64,000 nucleotides of DNA from Schaalia sp. Marseille-Q2122 (GTDB lineage Bacteria > Actinomycetota > Actinomycetes > Actinomycetales > Actinomycetaceae), in assembly GCF_903645355.1 (NCBI RefSeq), contig NZ_CAHJXR010000008.1, forward strand, positions 62,001-126,000, in the 5' to 3' direction. This document shows positions 35,358 to 45,598 of the stretch, piece after piece. The position numbers were made by a program, and so were the translations under genes. How positions within the stretch are numbered: position 1 is the stretch's first letter; each line of letters starts with the position of its first letter. The notes beneath the pieces are model-generated. The model saw only the letters and a program-made list of their open reading frames with translations. It ran no database searches and had not been told where the DNA came from.

Positions 35358-36674
35358 TCAGCGGCCTTTTTTGCTATCGCGGCGGGCCTTGCGGCGGGCT
35401 TGACGGCGTCGTTCAAGCTCCTCGGGGGACAGGCCTGCTGCGTTGGTGGATTCGTGGGCGTCGGCTTGAGCTTCAGCAGCCGCCTTGCGTTGGGCCTTGC
35501 TCTGGCGGCGAGGCTGTTCGCGGCGTTCGCTCTGCTGGGCGCGGCGTTCAAGGTTCCGTTCAGTCTGGCGCTTCACGCCGCGCATCCACATTTCATCAGG
35601 GAGGGTGGTCCATTCCTGGTGAGAGAGGTTGCGGTAGATGGTGATGACCTCACCGTCGGAGAGCTCTGCGGGGAAGTCCGAAGCAATCTTGGAGGCCTTG
35701 CCCTTGGTGACAAGGGTCTGGCGGGTGCGGGCGTTGAGTGCGGCGAGGTCTTCAGCGCTCAGGGCCAAGGCGCGTTCACGGTCATAGTCGGCGAAGAAGT
35801 CCTTCGCCCAGGACTGGTAACGCATCTGCCGCTTGGCGACCAGGTCGAGGTAGGCGGGGGAGCCGGGGGTGGGCATGTAGTGCAGGGTCCACAGCTGCTG
35901 GGCCAGGGCCCAGACGGTACCGGTCACCATGTAGACGAGCAGACCCATTTGGAAGACGAAGCCGGTGACGATGAACATGGCCGGCATCATGTACATCATG
36001 AGCTTCTGGGAGCGCACCATGGGGTTGTTGGGGTCATCAACCGGTGGCATGTTCCGCACGAGCATCATGCGCATGGACAGGAACTGCAGGGTAACCATCG
36101 CGGCAATAAGCACGATGAAAGTGACGATACCGGCAATGTCGGAGGTGGAGCCAATAGTGTTGGACAGTTGCACGCCCATGACGGTCGAACCGTCGATTTC
36201 CTTGGCGAGGGTCTGGTCGATGGGGCCCAGGCTTTCTGCTGCTTCACCACGGTAGGTGTAGACACCATCGGCGATGAGCTTAACGGCGATGAAGGCCTGG
36301 TACATACCAAAGAGGATGGGCATCTGGACCAAGACGGGCAGGCAGGAAGCGAAGGGGCTGGTGCCGTGCTTCTTGTACAGGGCCTGGGTTTCTTCAGCCA
36401 TCTTCTGGCGGGACACCGGGTCGGTCTTGCCCTTGTACTTTTCCTGGATCTTCTTCATTTCAGGCTGGATGGCCTGCATGCCCCTAGAGCTCTTAATCTG
36501 CTTGAGGAAGAGGGGGATGATGAGGATGCGAACGACGATGGTCACCAGGATGATCGAGATCACCCAGGCAACACCGGAGCCGCTGCCCATGCCGATGGCG
36601 ACCAGGCCGCGGTGAATCATGACCCACACCCAGGTGATGGCCACCGCAAAGGGGTGAAGGATCAAATCAAACAT
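35358..36674 (-). CDS. yidC: Membrane protein insertase YidC/Oxa1
   Basis: Inserts and folds membrane proteins, alone or with SecYEG. 438 aa, the actinobacterial type without the large periplasmic domain of E. coli. The first helix is at about 8-25, followed by WVISIILVTIVVRILIIPLF, the cytoplasmic coiled-coil loop (QAIQPEMKKIQEKYKGKTDP) and CLPVLVQMPILFGMY, then three more helices to about residue 275. The C-terminal 120 residues are basic and Arg/Gln/Glu-rich, probably contacting ribosomes. Upstream of jag by about 40 bp and downstream of yidD. Confidence 0.97.
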   Translation of the reverse strand: MFDLILHPFAVAITWVWVMIHRGLVAIGMGSGSGVAWVISIILVTIVVRILIIPLFLKQIKSSRGMQAIQPEMKKIQEKYKGKTDPVSRQKMAEETQALYKKHGTSPFASCLPVLVQMPILFGMYQAFIAVKLIADGVYTYRGEAAESLGPIDQTLAKEIDGSTVMGVQLSNTIGSTSDIAGIVTFIVLIAAMVTLQFLSMRMMLVRNMPPVDDPNNPMVRSQKLMMYMMPAMFIVTGFVFQMGLLVYMVTGTVWALAQQLWTLHYMPTPGSPAYLDLVAKRQMRYQSWAKDFFADYDRERALALSAEDLAALNARTRQTLVTKGKASKIASDFPAELSDGEVITIYRNLSHQEWTTLPDEMWMRGVKRQTERNLERRAQQSERREQPRRQSKAQRKAAAEAQADAHESTNAAGLSPEELERRRQARRKARRDSKKGR

Positions 36675-36714
36675 TCGTGACTCCTCAGTTTGGTCGGAGA
36701 GTGTTCTCCGTGGT

Positions 36715-37107
36715 CTATCCGGTCAGGCCCGGAAGTGTGTTGTCGTGGGGCCTGTCGTCGGCCTCATTGGTGGTCGCGTCCAGTCCCATCGGGACGTAGG
36801 ATTCGCCGCTGTGGTGTCCTACCCAATCATCGGGTGGGACCCACGGGTCGGGTGTCCATCGTCCAGGTGGCGGTACGTGATCCACTCCCCCATAGGACCA
36901 GGGGTTGCAGCGCAAGAGACGCCATAGGGACAAGATAGTCCCTTTAATGATGCCGTGAACGCTCAGGGCTTCGACTGCGTAGTTGGAGCAGGTCGGCGCG
37001 TATCGGCAGCTGGGTGGCATCATCGGGGAGATGAAACGCTGGTAGAGCCTTACCGGCGCGATAGCCGCGCTGCGAAGTAGGCGGCGCAGGGTTGCGAGGG
37101 CGTTCAT
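36715..37107 (-). CDS. yidD: Membrane protein insertion efficiency factor YidD
   Basis: 130 aa from the ATG at 37107, which overlaps the rnpA stop (ATGA). Contains the family block [19 protein letters not shown] then [14 protein letters not shown] with its conserved Cys pair, and [17 protein letters not shown] Pro-rich C-terminal tail of about 45 residues is extra. Acts at the inner membrane next to YidC. A longer open frame to 37380 is Arg/Pro-rich and overlaps rnpA, so it was not used. Confidence 0.93.
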   Translation of the reverse strand: MNALATLRRLLRSAAIAPVRLYQRFISPMMPPSCRYAPTCSNYAVEALSVHGIIKGTILSLWRLLRCNPWSYGGVDHVPPPGRWTPDPWVPPDDWVGHHSGESYVPMGLDATTNEADDRPHDNTLPGLTG

Positions 37108-37502
37108 GGTGTGTCCTTGTTCGCGCTCGCTGCCGCTGTGGCCGTGCCCTGACGGGTGTGAAGTTTTCGTAGGGCGCGTCCAAGTGCGCTGTCGAGGTGT
37201 TGCTCGAGATCCTCGTGGGAGGCGTCGAGGGCGGCCGCATGAGCGCGGATGACGAGGTGAGTGCCGCCGGGCAGTTGGTGGAGGCGGTCGCGCATGAGGT
37301 GGCGTAGTTGACGTTTGACGCGGTTGCGTCCGGTGGCACGTTTGATTTCGCGCTTGGGTACGACGAAACCGACGAGGCATCCGTGGGGATCCTCGTCGGT
37401 TCGACAGTGCACGACAACCAACGGCGTTCCGGCGCGCGCTCCCTGTCGGGAGGTTGTCCGGAAATCTGCCGGGTCAACCATGCGGTGCGCGCGGGGCAAC
37501 AC
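37104..37502 (-). CDS. rnpA: Ribonuclease P protein component
   Basis: Protein subunit that helps RNase P RNA cut tRNA 5' leaders. 132 aa; the family signature is [20 protein letters not shown], and the N-terminal [15 protein letters not shown] is typical. It lies between rpmH and yidD in the universal order. The GTG start at 37502 has GAGG directly upstream, so a TTG one codon later is an alternative. The C-terminal 20 residues are Ala/Thr-rich and not conserved. Confidence 0.95.
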   Translation of the reverse strand: MLPRAHRMVDPADFRTTSRQGARAGTPLVVVHCRTDEDPHGCLVGFVVPKREIKRATGRNRVKRQLRHLMRDRLHQLPGGTHLVIRAHAAALDASHEDLEQHLDSALGRALRKLHTRQGTATAAASANKDTP

Positions 37503-37517
37503 CTCGCGGCGCCAGTC

Positions 37518-37655
37518 TCAGGCGGACAGGCGTGCGCGGCCCTTGCGACGACGGCTCGCGATGATGGCGCGGCCGGCGCGGGTGCTCATGCGCAGACGGA
37601 AGCCGTGCGTCTTGGAACGACGACGGTTGTTGGGCTGGAAAGTCCGCTTGGTCAC
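37518..37655 (-). CDS. rpmH: 50S ribosomal protein L34
   Basis: 45-residue basic ribosomal protein, translated by hand from GTG 37655: [20 protein letters not shown] and continuing [19 protein letters not shown] to RARLSA. This matches L34 almost throughout. GAGGAG lies 7 nt before the start. First gene of the leftward rpmH-rnpA-yidD-yidC-jag-rsmG run, with its promoter in the dnaA intergenic region. Confidence 0.97.
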   Translation of the reverse strand: MTKRTFQPNNRRRSKTHGFRLRMSTRAGRAIIASRRRKGRARLSA

Positions 37656-38116
37656 GACAGTACTCCTCGGGGGGAACGAGGGGACTTCCCTCGTTCATCG
37701 GTCAGATGTGTTGACCTCTTTTCAGAATGCTCTGATGAGCGCCAACATGTGTTCGCTGGGGAACACAGACAAACCAAAAGACTAGAAGGCATTTGCGTTT
37801 CGGTCAACGAAAGGCGTCGGCGTGTGAACGCCTCGAGTTATCCACATGTGTGGATGACGGTGTGGATAGTGCAGTCCACAATCTGTCGACGCGGACTTCT
37901 TGGGGCAAATGTGCCGATGTCGATCTTTTGGCGCTCTGGCCCGGATCACCTGTGTAACTACATTGTTGTGATTCACTGGTGCTGTGCACACACCTTTGTC
38001 CCCAGCCTGTGGAAAACTTGTGGACACGGTAGTATTCATGTGCGGCTGAAACACTGCACAAGGCCTCGATTCGTGGCCAACTTCACTACCTCATCACACC
38101 GGCAGGAGAGCTCATC
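37656..38116. promoter_or_regulatory. rpmH-dnaA divergent control region with DnaA boxes
   Basis: 461 bp without a gene. It holds a perfect DnaA box TTATCCACA (37838-37846), a one-mismatch inverted box (37849-37857, TCATCCACA on the minus strand) and a third (37861-37869, CTATCCACA on the minus strand). Further CCACA-like words lie towards dnaA (for example near 37875 and 38011). It must contain the divergent rpmH and dnaA promoters, and the boxes suggest DnaA autoregulation or part of the origin. Hexamers could not be fixed with confidence. Confidence 0.75.
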
Positions 38117-39652
38117 GTGGTTTCTGACAATCTCTCAGCAGCATGGGGCCACGCCCTAGAGATTCTCGCCGATACCGTTGGTCCAGCCACCATTAGCCTC
38201 ATGCGCCGCGCACGCCCCCTGGCCAATATTGAAGGCACCATTCTCATTGCTGTGCCCGACGCCTTCGTGCAAAACAGGATCGAAACCCACGCTCTGTCCA
38301 CGCTTATCCCCATCCTCAGCGAACTCATGGGCCGAGAGATCCGAATCCACTTCACCGTTGATCCCCTCTCCATCCCCGATACGCCCGTTGACGCCGCCGA
38401 GGATGCCCAGCAAACGCCCTCGCCCCAGCCCTCTCCCCTCCCCCAGCGTGAGGGTATCTACGAGGGCGACGCCGCGGCCCTGGCCTCCTCGCCTGAAACC
38501 GAGGAGGTCCCCATCGTCACTCTTCCTCCCGCGCTCAAGGACTCCTCTGCGGCGGTGCTGCCCGGACCTGAGAGCGGCGAGTACACGAGCCTGACCATTG
38601 ATCGCAACACCACCAACCTCAACCCCAAGTACACCTTTGACACCTTCGTCATGGGCCCCTCGAATCGTTTCGCCCACGCCACGGCCTTCCAGGTCGCTGA
38701 AAGCCCCGGCCAGGGCTACTACAACCCCCTGTTTATGTATGGGGATTCCGGTCTGGGCAAGACCCACCTGCTGCACGCGATTGGTCACTATGCGCTCACC
38801 CTCTACCCGCATTTGAAGGTGCGCTATGTGAACTCTGAAGAGTTCACCAATGACTTCATTAACTCCATTCGTGAGGGTCATATCGAAGAATTCCAGCGTC
38901 GCTACCGCCAGGTTGACCTGCTGCTTATTGATGATATTCAGTTCATCGGCGGTAAAGAGCAGACGATGGAGGAGTTCTTCCATACCTTTAACTCCCTCTA
39001 CAACCTCAATAAGCAGATCGTCATGACCTCCGATCTGCCCCCTGCCAAGCTTTCAGGTATTGAGGATCGTCTGCGTTCACGTTTTGCGATGGGGTTGATG
39101 GCCGATATTCAAGCCCCTGACCTTGAGACCCGTATCGCGATTTTGCAAAAGAAGGCTCAGGCTGAGGACCTCGTGGTCAATCCTGATGTTCTGGACTACA
39201 TTGCCTCACGCATTTCGGCCAACGTCCGTGAACTTGAGGGTGCCCTGCTGCGCGTGACGGCCTACGCCCAGATCAGCCAGCAGGAGATCACCACCGACCT
39301 TGCGGCGGTTGTCCTCAAGCATGTCATCTCTGACCCCAATGATTCAGAGATCACCGCCAACCTCATCATGGCCCAGACGGCAAACTACTTTGGTTTCTCC
39401 GTTGAACAGCTCTGTTCGAGTGAGCGTGCGCGCGCCCTGGTTGAAGCGCGCCAGATTGCCATGTATCTGTGCCGTGACCTGACGGATCTGTCCCTGCCCA
39501 AGATTGGCGAGGCTTTCGGTGGGCGCGACCATACGACGGTCATTCACGCGCATAAGAAGATCCAGCAACAGATGCCCAATAAGAAAGAGACCTACACACA
39601 CGTGACGGAGCTGACGAACCGCATTAAGCAGGCGGCTCGAAACTCTGCCTGA
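38117..39652 (+). CDS. dnaA: Chromosomal replication initiator protein DnaA
   Basis: AAA+ initiator that binds DnaA boxes and melts the origin. 511 aa from GTG 38117 with GGAGAG 6 nt upstream. Domain I covers residues 1-85, a Pro/Ser/Glu-rich domain II linker about 90-170, and domain III has PLFMYGDSGLGKTHLLHAI (Walker A), DLLLIDDIQFIGGKEQTMEE (Walker B) and RLRSRFAMGLMADI. Domain IV ends with the DnaA signature GGRDHTTVIHAHKKI. Complete. Confidence 0.99.
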   Translation: MVSDNLSAAWGHALEILADTVGPATISLMRRARPLANIEGTILIAVPDAFVQNRIETHALSTLIPILSELMGREIRIHFTVDPLSIPDTPVDAAEDAQQTPSPQPSPLPQREGIYEGDAAALASSPETEEVPIVTLPPALKDSSAAVLPGPESGEYTSLTIDRNTTNLNPKYTFDTFVMGPSNRFAHATAFQVAESPGQGYYNPLFMYGDSGLGKTHLLHAIGHYALTLYPHLKVRYVNSEEFTNDFINSIREGHIEEFQRRYRQVDLLLIDDIQFIGGKEQTMEEFFHTFNSLYNLNKQIVMTSDLPPAKLSGIEDRLRSRFAMGLMADIQAPDLETRIAILQKKAQAEDLVVNPDVLDYIASRISANVRELEGALLRVTAYAQISQQEITTDLAAVVLKHVISDPNDSEITANLIMAQTANYFGFSVEQLCSSERARALVEARQIAMYLCRDLTDLSLPKIGEAFGGRDHTTVIHAHKKIQQQMPNKKETYTHVTELTNRIKQAARNSA

Positions 39653-40087
39653 AAAGCGCTGAGGGCCGCGCGTCGGCCCCTGTTGCAGCAGTATTCACAG
39701 CTCTTGTGGGCAGCGCGTGGACAAGATCGAACAGCCTGTGGACGATGCGGCAGTCGATGTGGATGACGAATGACAGCCCTGAGTGTCATTCACAGTCCCG
39801 TTGCCTCATCCCCTGTTTTACCCACAGCTGCATCCACCGCCGATTAGGCCAATAATACGGGGAAAACTGATGTTTTCCACAGAATCCACAGACCCTATGA
39901 TGATGACGAACTACAAGAAATTCTTGTCATTCGATGATGGGCTCGGAACAGACGCTGCGCGACGATACTGACCGTGCGTGTCATTCAGACGGTGTCCGTA
40001 TCACAAGAATGAGTGACTACACGAATCAACACGCATACGGGTACAGTTAAGGAAGCTACTGCCGTAATTCACTGTGGAGGGACGTCC
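39653..40087. other. oriC: oriC: dnaA-dnaN intergenic region with DnaA boxes
   Basis: 435 bp without a gene in the position of known actinobacterial origins. DnaA-box-like words on both strands include 39758-39766 (TCATCCACA on minus), TTACCCACA 39818-39826, TTTTCCACA 39873-39881 and GAATCCACA 39882-39890, plus several CCACA variants around 39710-39745. A short AT-richer tract near 39850-39950 could be the unwinding element. The strand switch of the surrounding housekeeping genes also centres here. Confidence 0.8.
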
Positions 40088-41224
40088 ATGAAGTTCACCG
40101 TCGCACGCGACGTACTTTCTGAGGCTGTTTCGTGGACGGCACGCGCCGTCCCCAACCGTCCTGCAAGTCCGATCCTGGCCGGCGTGCGTATGAGTGCAGC
40201 CAATGATGTCTTGACCCTCTCGTCCTTCGACTACGAGGTCTCCGCGAACTCCGAGGTTGCCGCCACCGTTGAAGAACCCGGCGAAGTCCTCGTCTCTGGA
40301 CGCCTCTTGGCTGATATCTCCAAGTCCTTCCCCAACCGCCCCGTGCGCGTTGAACTCGACGGACAAAAAGTGAGCCTGACCTGCGGCTCCTCCCACTTCA
40401 CCCTGGCAGTGATGTCCCTGGACGAATATCCCCTCCTGCCCGCCCAGCCCGAAGCACGTGGCCGCGTTGACGCCGCCGTCCTCGCTCAAGCTGTCAACCA
40501 AGTCTCCGTTGCCGCCTCCCGCGACGACACCCTGCCCCTCCTGACGGGCGTGCGCATGGAGATTGAGGGAACGAAGATGACCCTCCTGGCCACCGACCGC
40601 TACCGTCTGGCCGTGCGCGAACTGACCTGGGAGCCCACCGAGGAAACCTACTCCGAAGCGGCCCTCGTCAAGGCACGCATCCTCCAAGACGTCGCCAAGT
40701 CCATGACCTCCGGCGCCGCTGTTGAACTCGGCGTCAGCCATGAAGCAAAGATGGGCACCTCCTCCCTCATTGGCTTCGCAGCCGGTGGGCGCCGCACGAC
40801 CTCAACCCTCATGGATGGCGACTACCCTGCGGTGCGTCGCCTCCTGCCTGAATCCACCCCGATCATCGCGGTCTGCCACCGTCAGAGCCTGCTTGAATCC
40901 GTCAAGCGCGTCTCCCTCGTTGCTGAGCGTAAGACCTCCGTGCGCCTTGCGTTCTCTGAAGGCCAAGTGACCCTTGAGGCTGGCCAGGGCGAGAACGCGC
41001 AGGCCTCGGAAGTCCTCGAAGCACAGCTCAGCGGTGAGGACATTGCCACCGCCTTTAACCCCCAGTTCCTCATTGAAGGACTGTCGGTCATTGACGCTGA
41101 ATACGTGCGTTTCGGTTTCGTTCACTCGACCAAGCCTGCCGTGCTGACCGGCCAGGAAAAGGAAGAGGGCGGGGAGATCACGAACTTCCAGTACCTGCTC
41201 ATGCCCATTCGCTTCGGCGTCTGA
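40088..41224 (+). CDS. dnaN: DNA polymerase III subunit beta (sliding clamp)
   Basis: Ring-shaped processivity factor. 378 aa from ATG 40088 (MKFTVARDVLSEAVSW), preceded by GGAGGG at 6 nt. The three repeated clamp domains are visible, with LLTGVRMEIEGTKMTLLATD in domain 2 and the C-terminal FQYLLMPIRF that forms the partner-binding pocket. Standard place after dnaA and before recF. Confidence 0.98.
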   Translation: MKFTVARDVLSEAVSWTARAVPNRPASPILAGVRMSAANDVLTLSSFDYEVSANSEVAATVEEPGEVLVSGRLLADISKSFPNRPVRVELDGQKVSLTCGSSHFTLAVMSLDEYPLLPAQPEARGRVDAAVLAQAVNQVSVAASRDDTLPLLTGVRMEIEGTKMTLLATDRYRLAVRELTWEPTEETYSEAALVKARILQDVAKSMTSGAAVELGVSHEAKMGTSSLIGFAAGGRRTTSTLMDGDYPAVRRLLPESTPIIAVCHRQSLLESVKRVSLVAERKTSVRLAFSEGQVTLEAGQGENAQASEVLEAQLSGEDIATAFNPQFLIEGLSVIDAEYVRFGFVHSTKPAVLTGQEKEEGGEITNFQYLLMPIRFGV

Positions 41225-41270
41225 GCGGCTACAGGTAGTAGCCGACTCCTGGGTCAGGCACGGGGTTTGA

Positions 41271-42479
41271 GTGCGCGTTTCACACCTTGCCGTTGACGAC
41301 TTTCGTTCCTACAAACATGCCGTCGTCGAATTTGACCCCGGTGTGACGGTCCTGGTCGGCCCCAACGGGCAGGGGAAAACCAACCTTGTTGAAGCCCTGG
41401 CCTACCTGTCGACCTTCTCCAGTCACCGCGTATCGGCCGAGGCCGCCCTCGTGCGTATCCCCTCCCCCGAGGAAGAGCCCATTGGCGGGGCCGTGGTGCG
41501 CGCGCGCCTCATCCAAGGCGAACGCGAACACGTCATTGAGCTTGAGATCGTGCGCGGCAAGGCTAATCGCGCGCGCCTGAACCGCACGCAAGCCCGGCCA
41601 CGCGACATTGTCGGTATGGTGAAAACCGTGGTGTTCGCCCCTGAGGACCTGTCGTTGATCCGCGGCGAACCGGGCGTGCGCCGCAGTTTCATGGATGACC
41701 TCACCATCCAGAAAAAGCCCCTTATGGTGCAGATCAAAAGCGATTTTGACAAGGTTGCTAAGCAGCGGGCAGCCCTGATGAAACAGGCACAGTCCCGCCT
41801 GCGACGCGGTCAAAGCCCCGACCTGTCGACCATCGACATTTGGGACGAAAACTTCGCACGCCTCTCTGCACGTATCACCGCCGAGCGCGCCGCCCTCGTG
41901 CGCGAAATGGCTGACCCTGCCCACGAGGCTTACGACAAGGTGGCGGACTCCCCCAAGCAGCTGAGCTTACGCCTGGATGCCTCGATTGATTCGGTCCTCT
42001 TGCCCAACGCCGCCGATGGCGCGGGCGTGGAGGAACGCCCCGACCTGGAGGATGTTGCGGCCAATACGGAGCGCCTCCTGGCTGCCCTGACCCATGTGCG
42101 CGAACGGGAAATGGAACGCGGCGTGAACCTCGTCGGTGCCCACCGCGACGACCTGCACCTGGAGTTGGGCGGTATGCCTGTGCGCGGCTACGCCAGCCAC
42201 GGGGAATCCTGGTCGGTGGCACTTGCTCTGCGCTTGGCCTCCTTCGAGATCCTCAGTGACGAGGGCGAACAGCCTATCCTCATCCTTGATGATGTCTTCG
42301 CTGAGCTTGACGCGCGCCGCCGTACCCGTCTGGCGGGGCTTGTCGCGGAGGTTGACCAGGTGCTGGTCACTGCGGCGGTTGCCGAGGACGTGCCTGATGC
42401 GCTGGTCGGATCGGTCCTGCATGTGCGCGCCGATGCTGAGGCTGGCACCGTGGTCACTCGGGAGGCCACCGATGAGTGA
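41271..42479 (+). CDS. recF: DNA replication and repair protein RecF
   Basis: SMC-like ATPase that directs RecOR/RecA to gaps. 402 aa starting at GTG 41271. Walker A is VLVGPNGQGKTNLVEALAYL near residue 30; the signature SHGESWSVALALRLA and Walker B PILILDDVFAELDARRR lie near the C-terminus. It overlaps the next gene by 8 bp. Confidence 0.97.
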   Translation: MRVSHLAVDDFRSYKHAVVEFDPGVTVLVGPNGQGKTNLVEALAYLSTFSSHRVSAEAALVRIPSPEEEPIGGAVVRARLIQGEREHVIELEIVRGKANRARLNRTQARPRDIVGMVKTVVFAPEDLSLIRGEPGVRRSFMDDLTIQKKPLMVQIKSDFDKVAKQRAALMKQAQSRLRRGQSPDLSTIDIWDENFARLSARITAERAALVREMADPAHEAYDKVADSPKQLSLRLDASIDSVLLPNAADGAGVEERPDLEDVAANTERLLAALTHVREREMERGVNLVGAHRDDLHLELGGMPVRGYASHGESWSVALALRLASFEILSDEGEQPILILDDVFAELDARRRTRLAGLVAEVDQVLVTAAVAEDVPDALVGSVLHVRADAEAGTVVTREATDE

Positions 42480-43329
42480 TGCCCAGAGCGCACCCCACTC
42501 CCCCGCTGGGGCCGACTGGCCTGAAGGCTGCGGGCCGAAAGATCCCGTAGCGGAATTCCCCAGGCCGGAGGAGGAAAATATCGACCCGGCGAGCCTGTCC
42601 ACCCGCGGTGAACGCAGCCAGGTCGTCCTCGACGTTCTCGAACGTTTCCAGGAGCAGGCCGCCGAGGCCGGGCTGCGGCGCCGCTCTTGGCGCAGGCGGC
42701 AGCGGCATTTCGCGGCCGGAGCCACTGAGGAGTTCGCCCTTCCCGCCGACGCGGAGGTTGAGGCCGCCGATGAGGCCAGTGCTGATGATCTCAGTGCTGA
42801 CGAGGCCACTGCCGCCGAGGTCGGCGCGCGGCGCGAGGCCGGCCCCGAGGGCGCAGGAGGGGGTCGAGCGAGCGAGCCAACCCCCGAAGACCTCGTCTTC
42901 CTTGAAGGCGATCAGCGCCGCTCCCCCGCTGCGTGGATTGCCCACCCGGGCCTGGCGTCCTCACGGCGCAACTACCGGCGTTCCTCCTCGCTGGGCGCAG
43001 TCCTGGGGCGCATGGTGCGTGCGGAAGGCTGGGATCAGCCCACGAAACTGGGCTCAGTCATGGCCAAGTGGCAGACCATTGTCGGCCCGAGTGTGGCCCA
43101 GCATTGCGTGGTGGAAACCTTTGAGGATGATCGTTTGATCGTGCGCTGTGATTCAACGGCATGGGCCAATCAGATGACCCTGCTCTTGCCCCATATTGAG
43201 CGCCGAATTGCGGAGGAAGTCGGGCATGGCGTGGTCAAACAGGTCATTATTCGGGGGCCTCATCGGCCCTCGTGGAAGAAGGGCTTGTATTCGGTGCCGG
43301 GCAGGGGTCCGCGCGATACCTACGGCTAA
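42472..43329 (+). CDS. dciA: DciA-type DnaB helicase loader (DUF721)
   Basis: 285 aa from ATG 42472, which overlaps the recF end (ATGAGTGA) and has GGGAGG upstream. The C-terminal DUF721 domain (about residues 180-275) shows GAVLGRMVRAEGW, VMAKWQTIVGPSVAQHC, LIVRCDSTAWANQMTLLLP and VKQVIIRGP, the KH-like module of DciA that helps load DnaB. The N-terminal 170 residues are acidic and Ala-rich, longer than in many homologues. Position between recF and gyrB matches mycobacterial Rv0004. Confidence 0.92.
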   Translation: MSDAQSAPHSPAGADWPEGCGPKDPVAEFPRPEEENIDPASLSTRGERSQVVLDVLERFQEQAAEAGLRRRSWRRRQRHFAAGATEEFALPADAEVEAADEASADDLSADEATAAEVGARREAGPEGAGGGRASEPTPEDLVFLEGDQRRSPAAWIAHPGLASSRRNYRRSSSLGAVLGRMVRAEGWDQPTKLGSVMAKWQTIVGPSVAQHCVVETFEDDRLIVRCDSTAWANQMTLLLPHIERRIAEEVGHGVVKQVIIRGPHRPSWKKGLYSVPGRGPRDTYG

Positions 43330-43525
43330 ACGCGGGGTGGGACAAGTCACCCTTAGTATTTTTGCAGTTCAACAGGGGTTTTCGCGGGCTGTGCGGGAGG
43401 AAAAGGTTCACCGGATGCAGCGGTGTTTTTGATAGAATGAAACCCTTGGAATTCAGGCAGAACCGCCAATCCTGACGGTCTGTTACCGGGCCGGATGCTT
43501 TCCGGCCGATGAGGGGAGCCATTGA

Positions 43526-45568
<2,043 letters not shown>

Positions 45569-45598
45569 CCCCGCCCGTAGAACACAGGAGAACACCCC

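Noticed and set aside
35400-36680. 426-codon open frame antisense to yidC
   Set aside because: Translation is His/Gly/Asp-rich and lacks any domain; yidC on the other strand is unambiguous.
37108-37380. Arg/Pro-rich N-terminal extension of YidD
   Set aside because: Overlaps rnpA in another frame; the ATG at 37107 overlapping the rnpA stop is the normal coupling.
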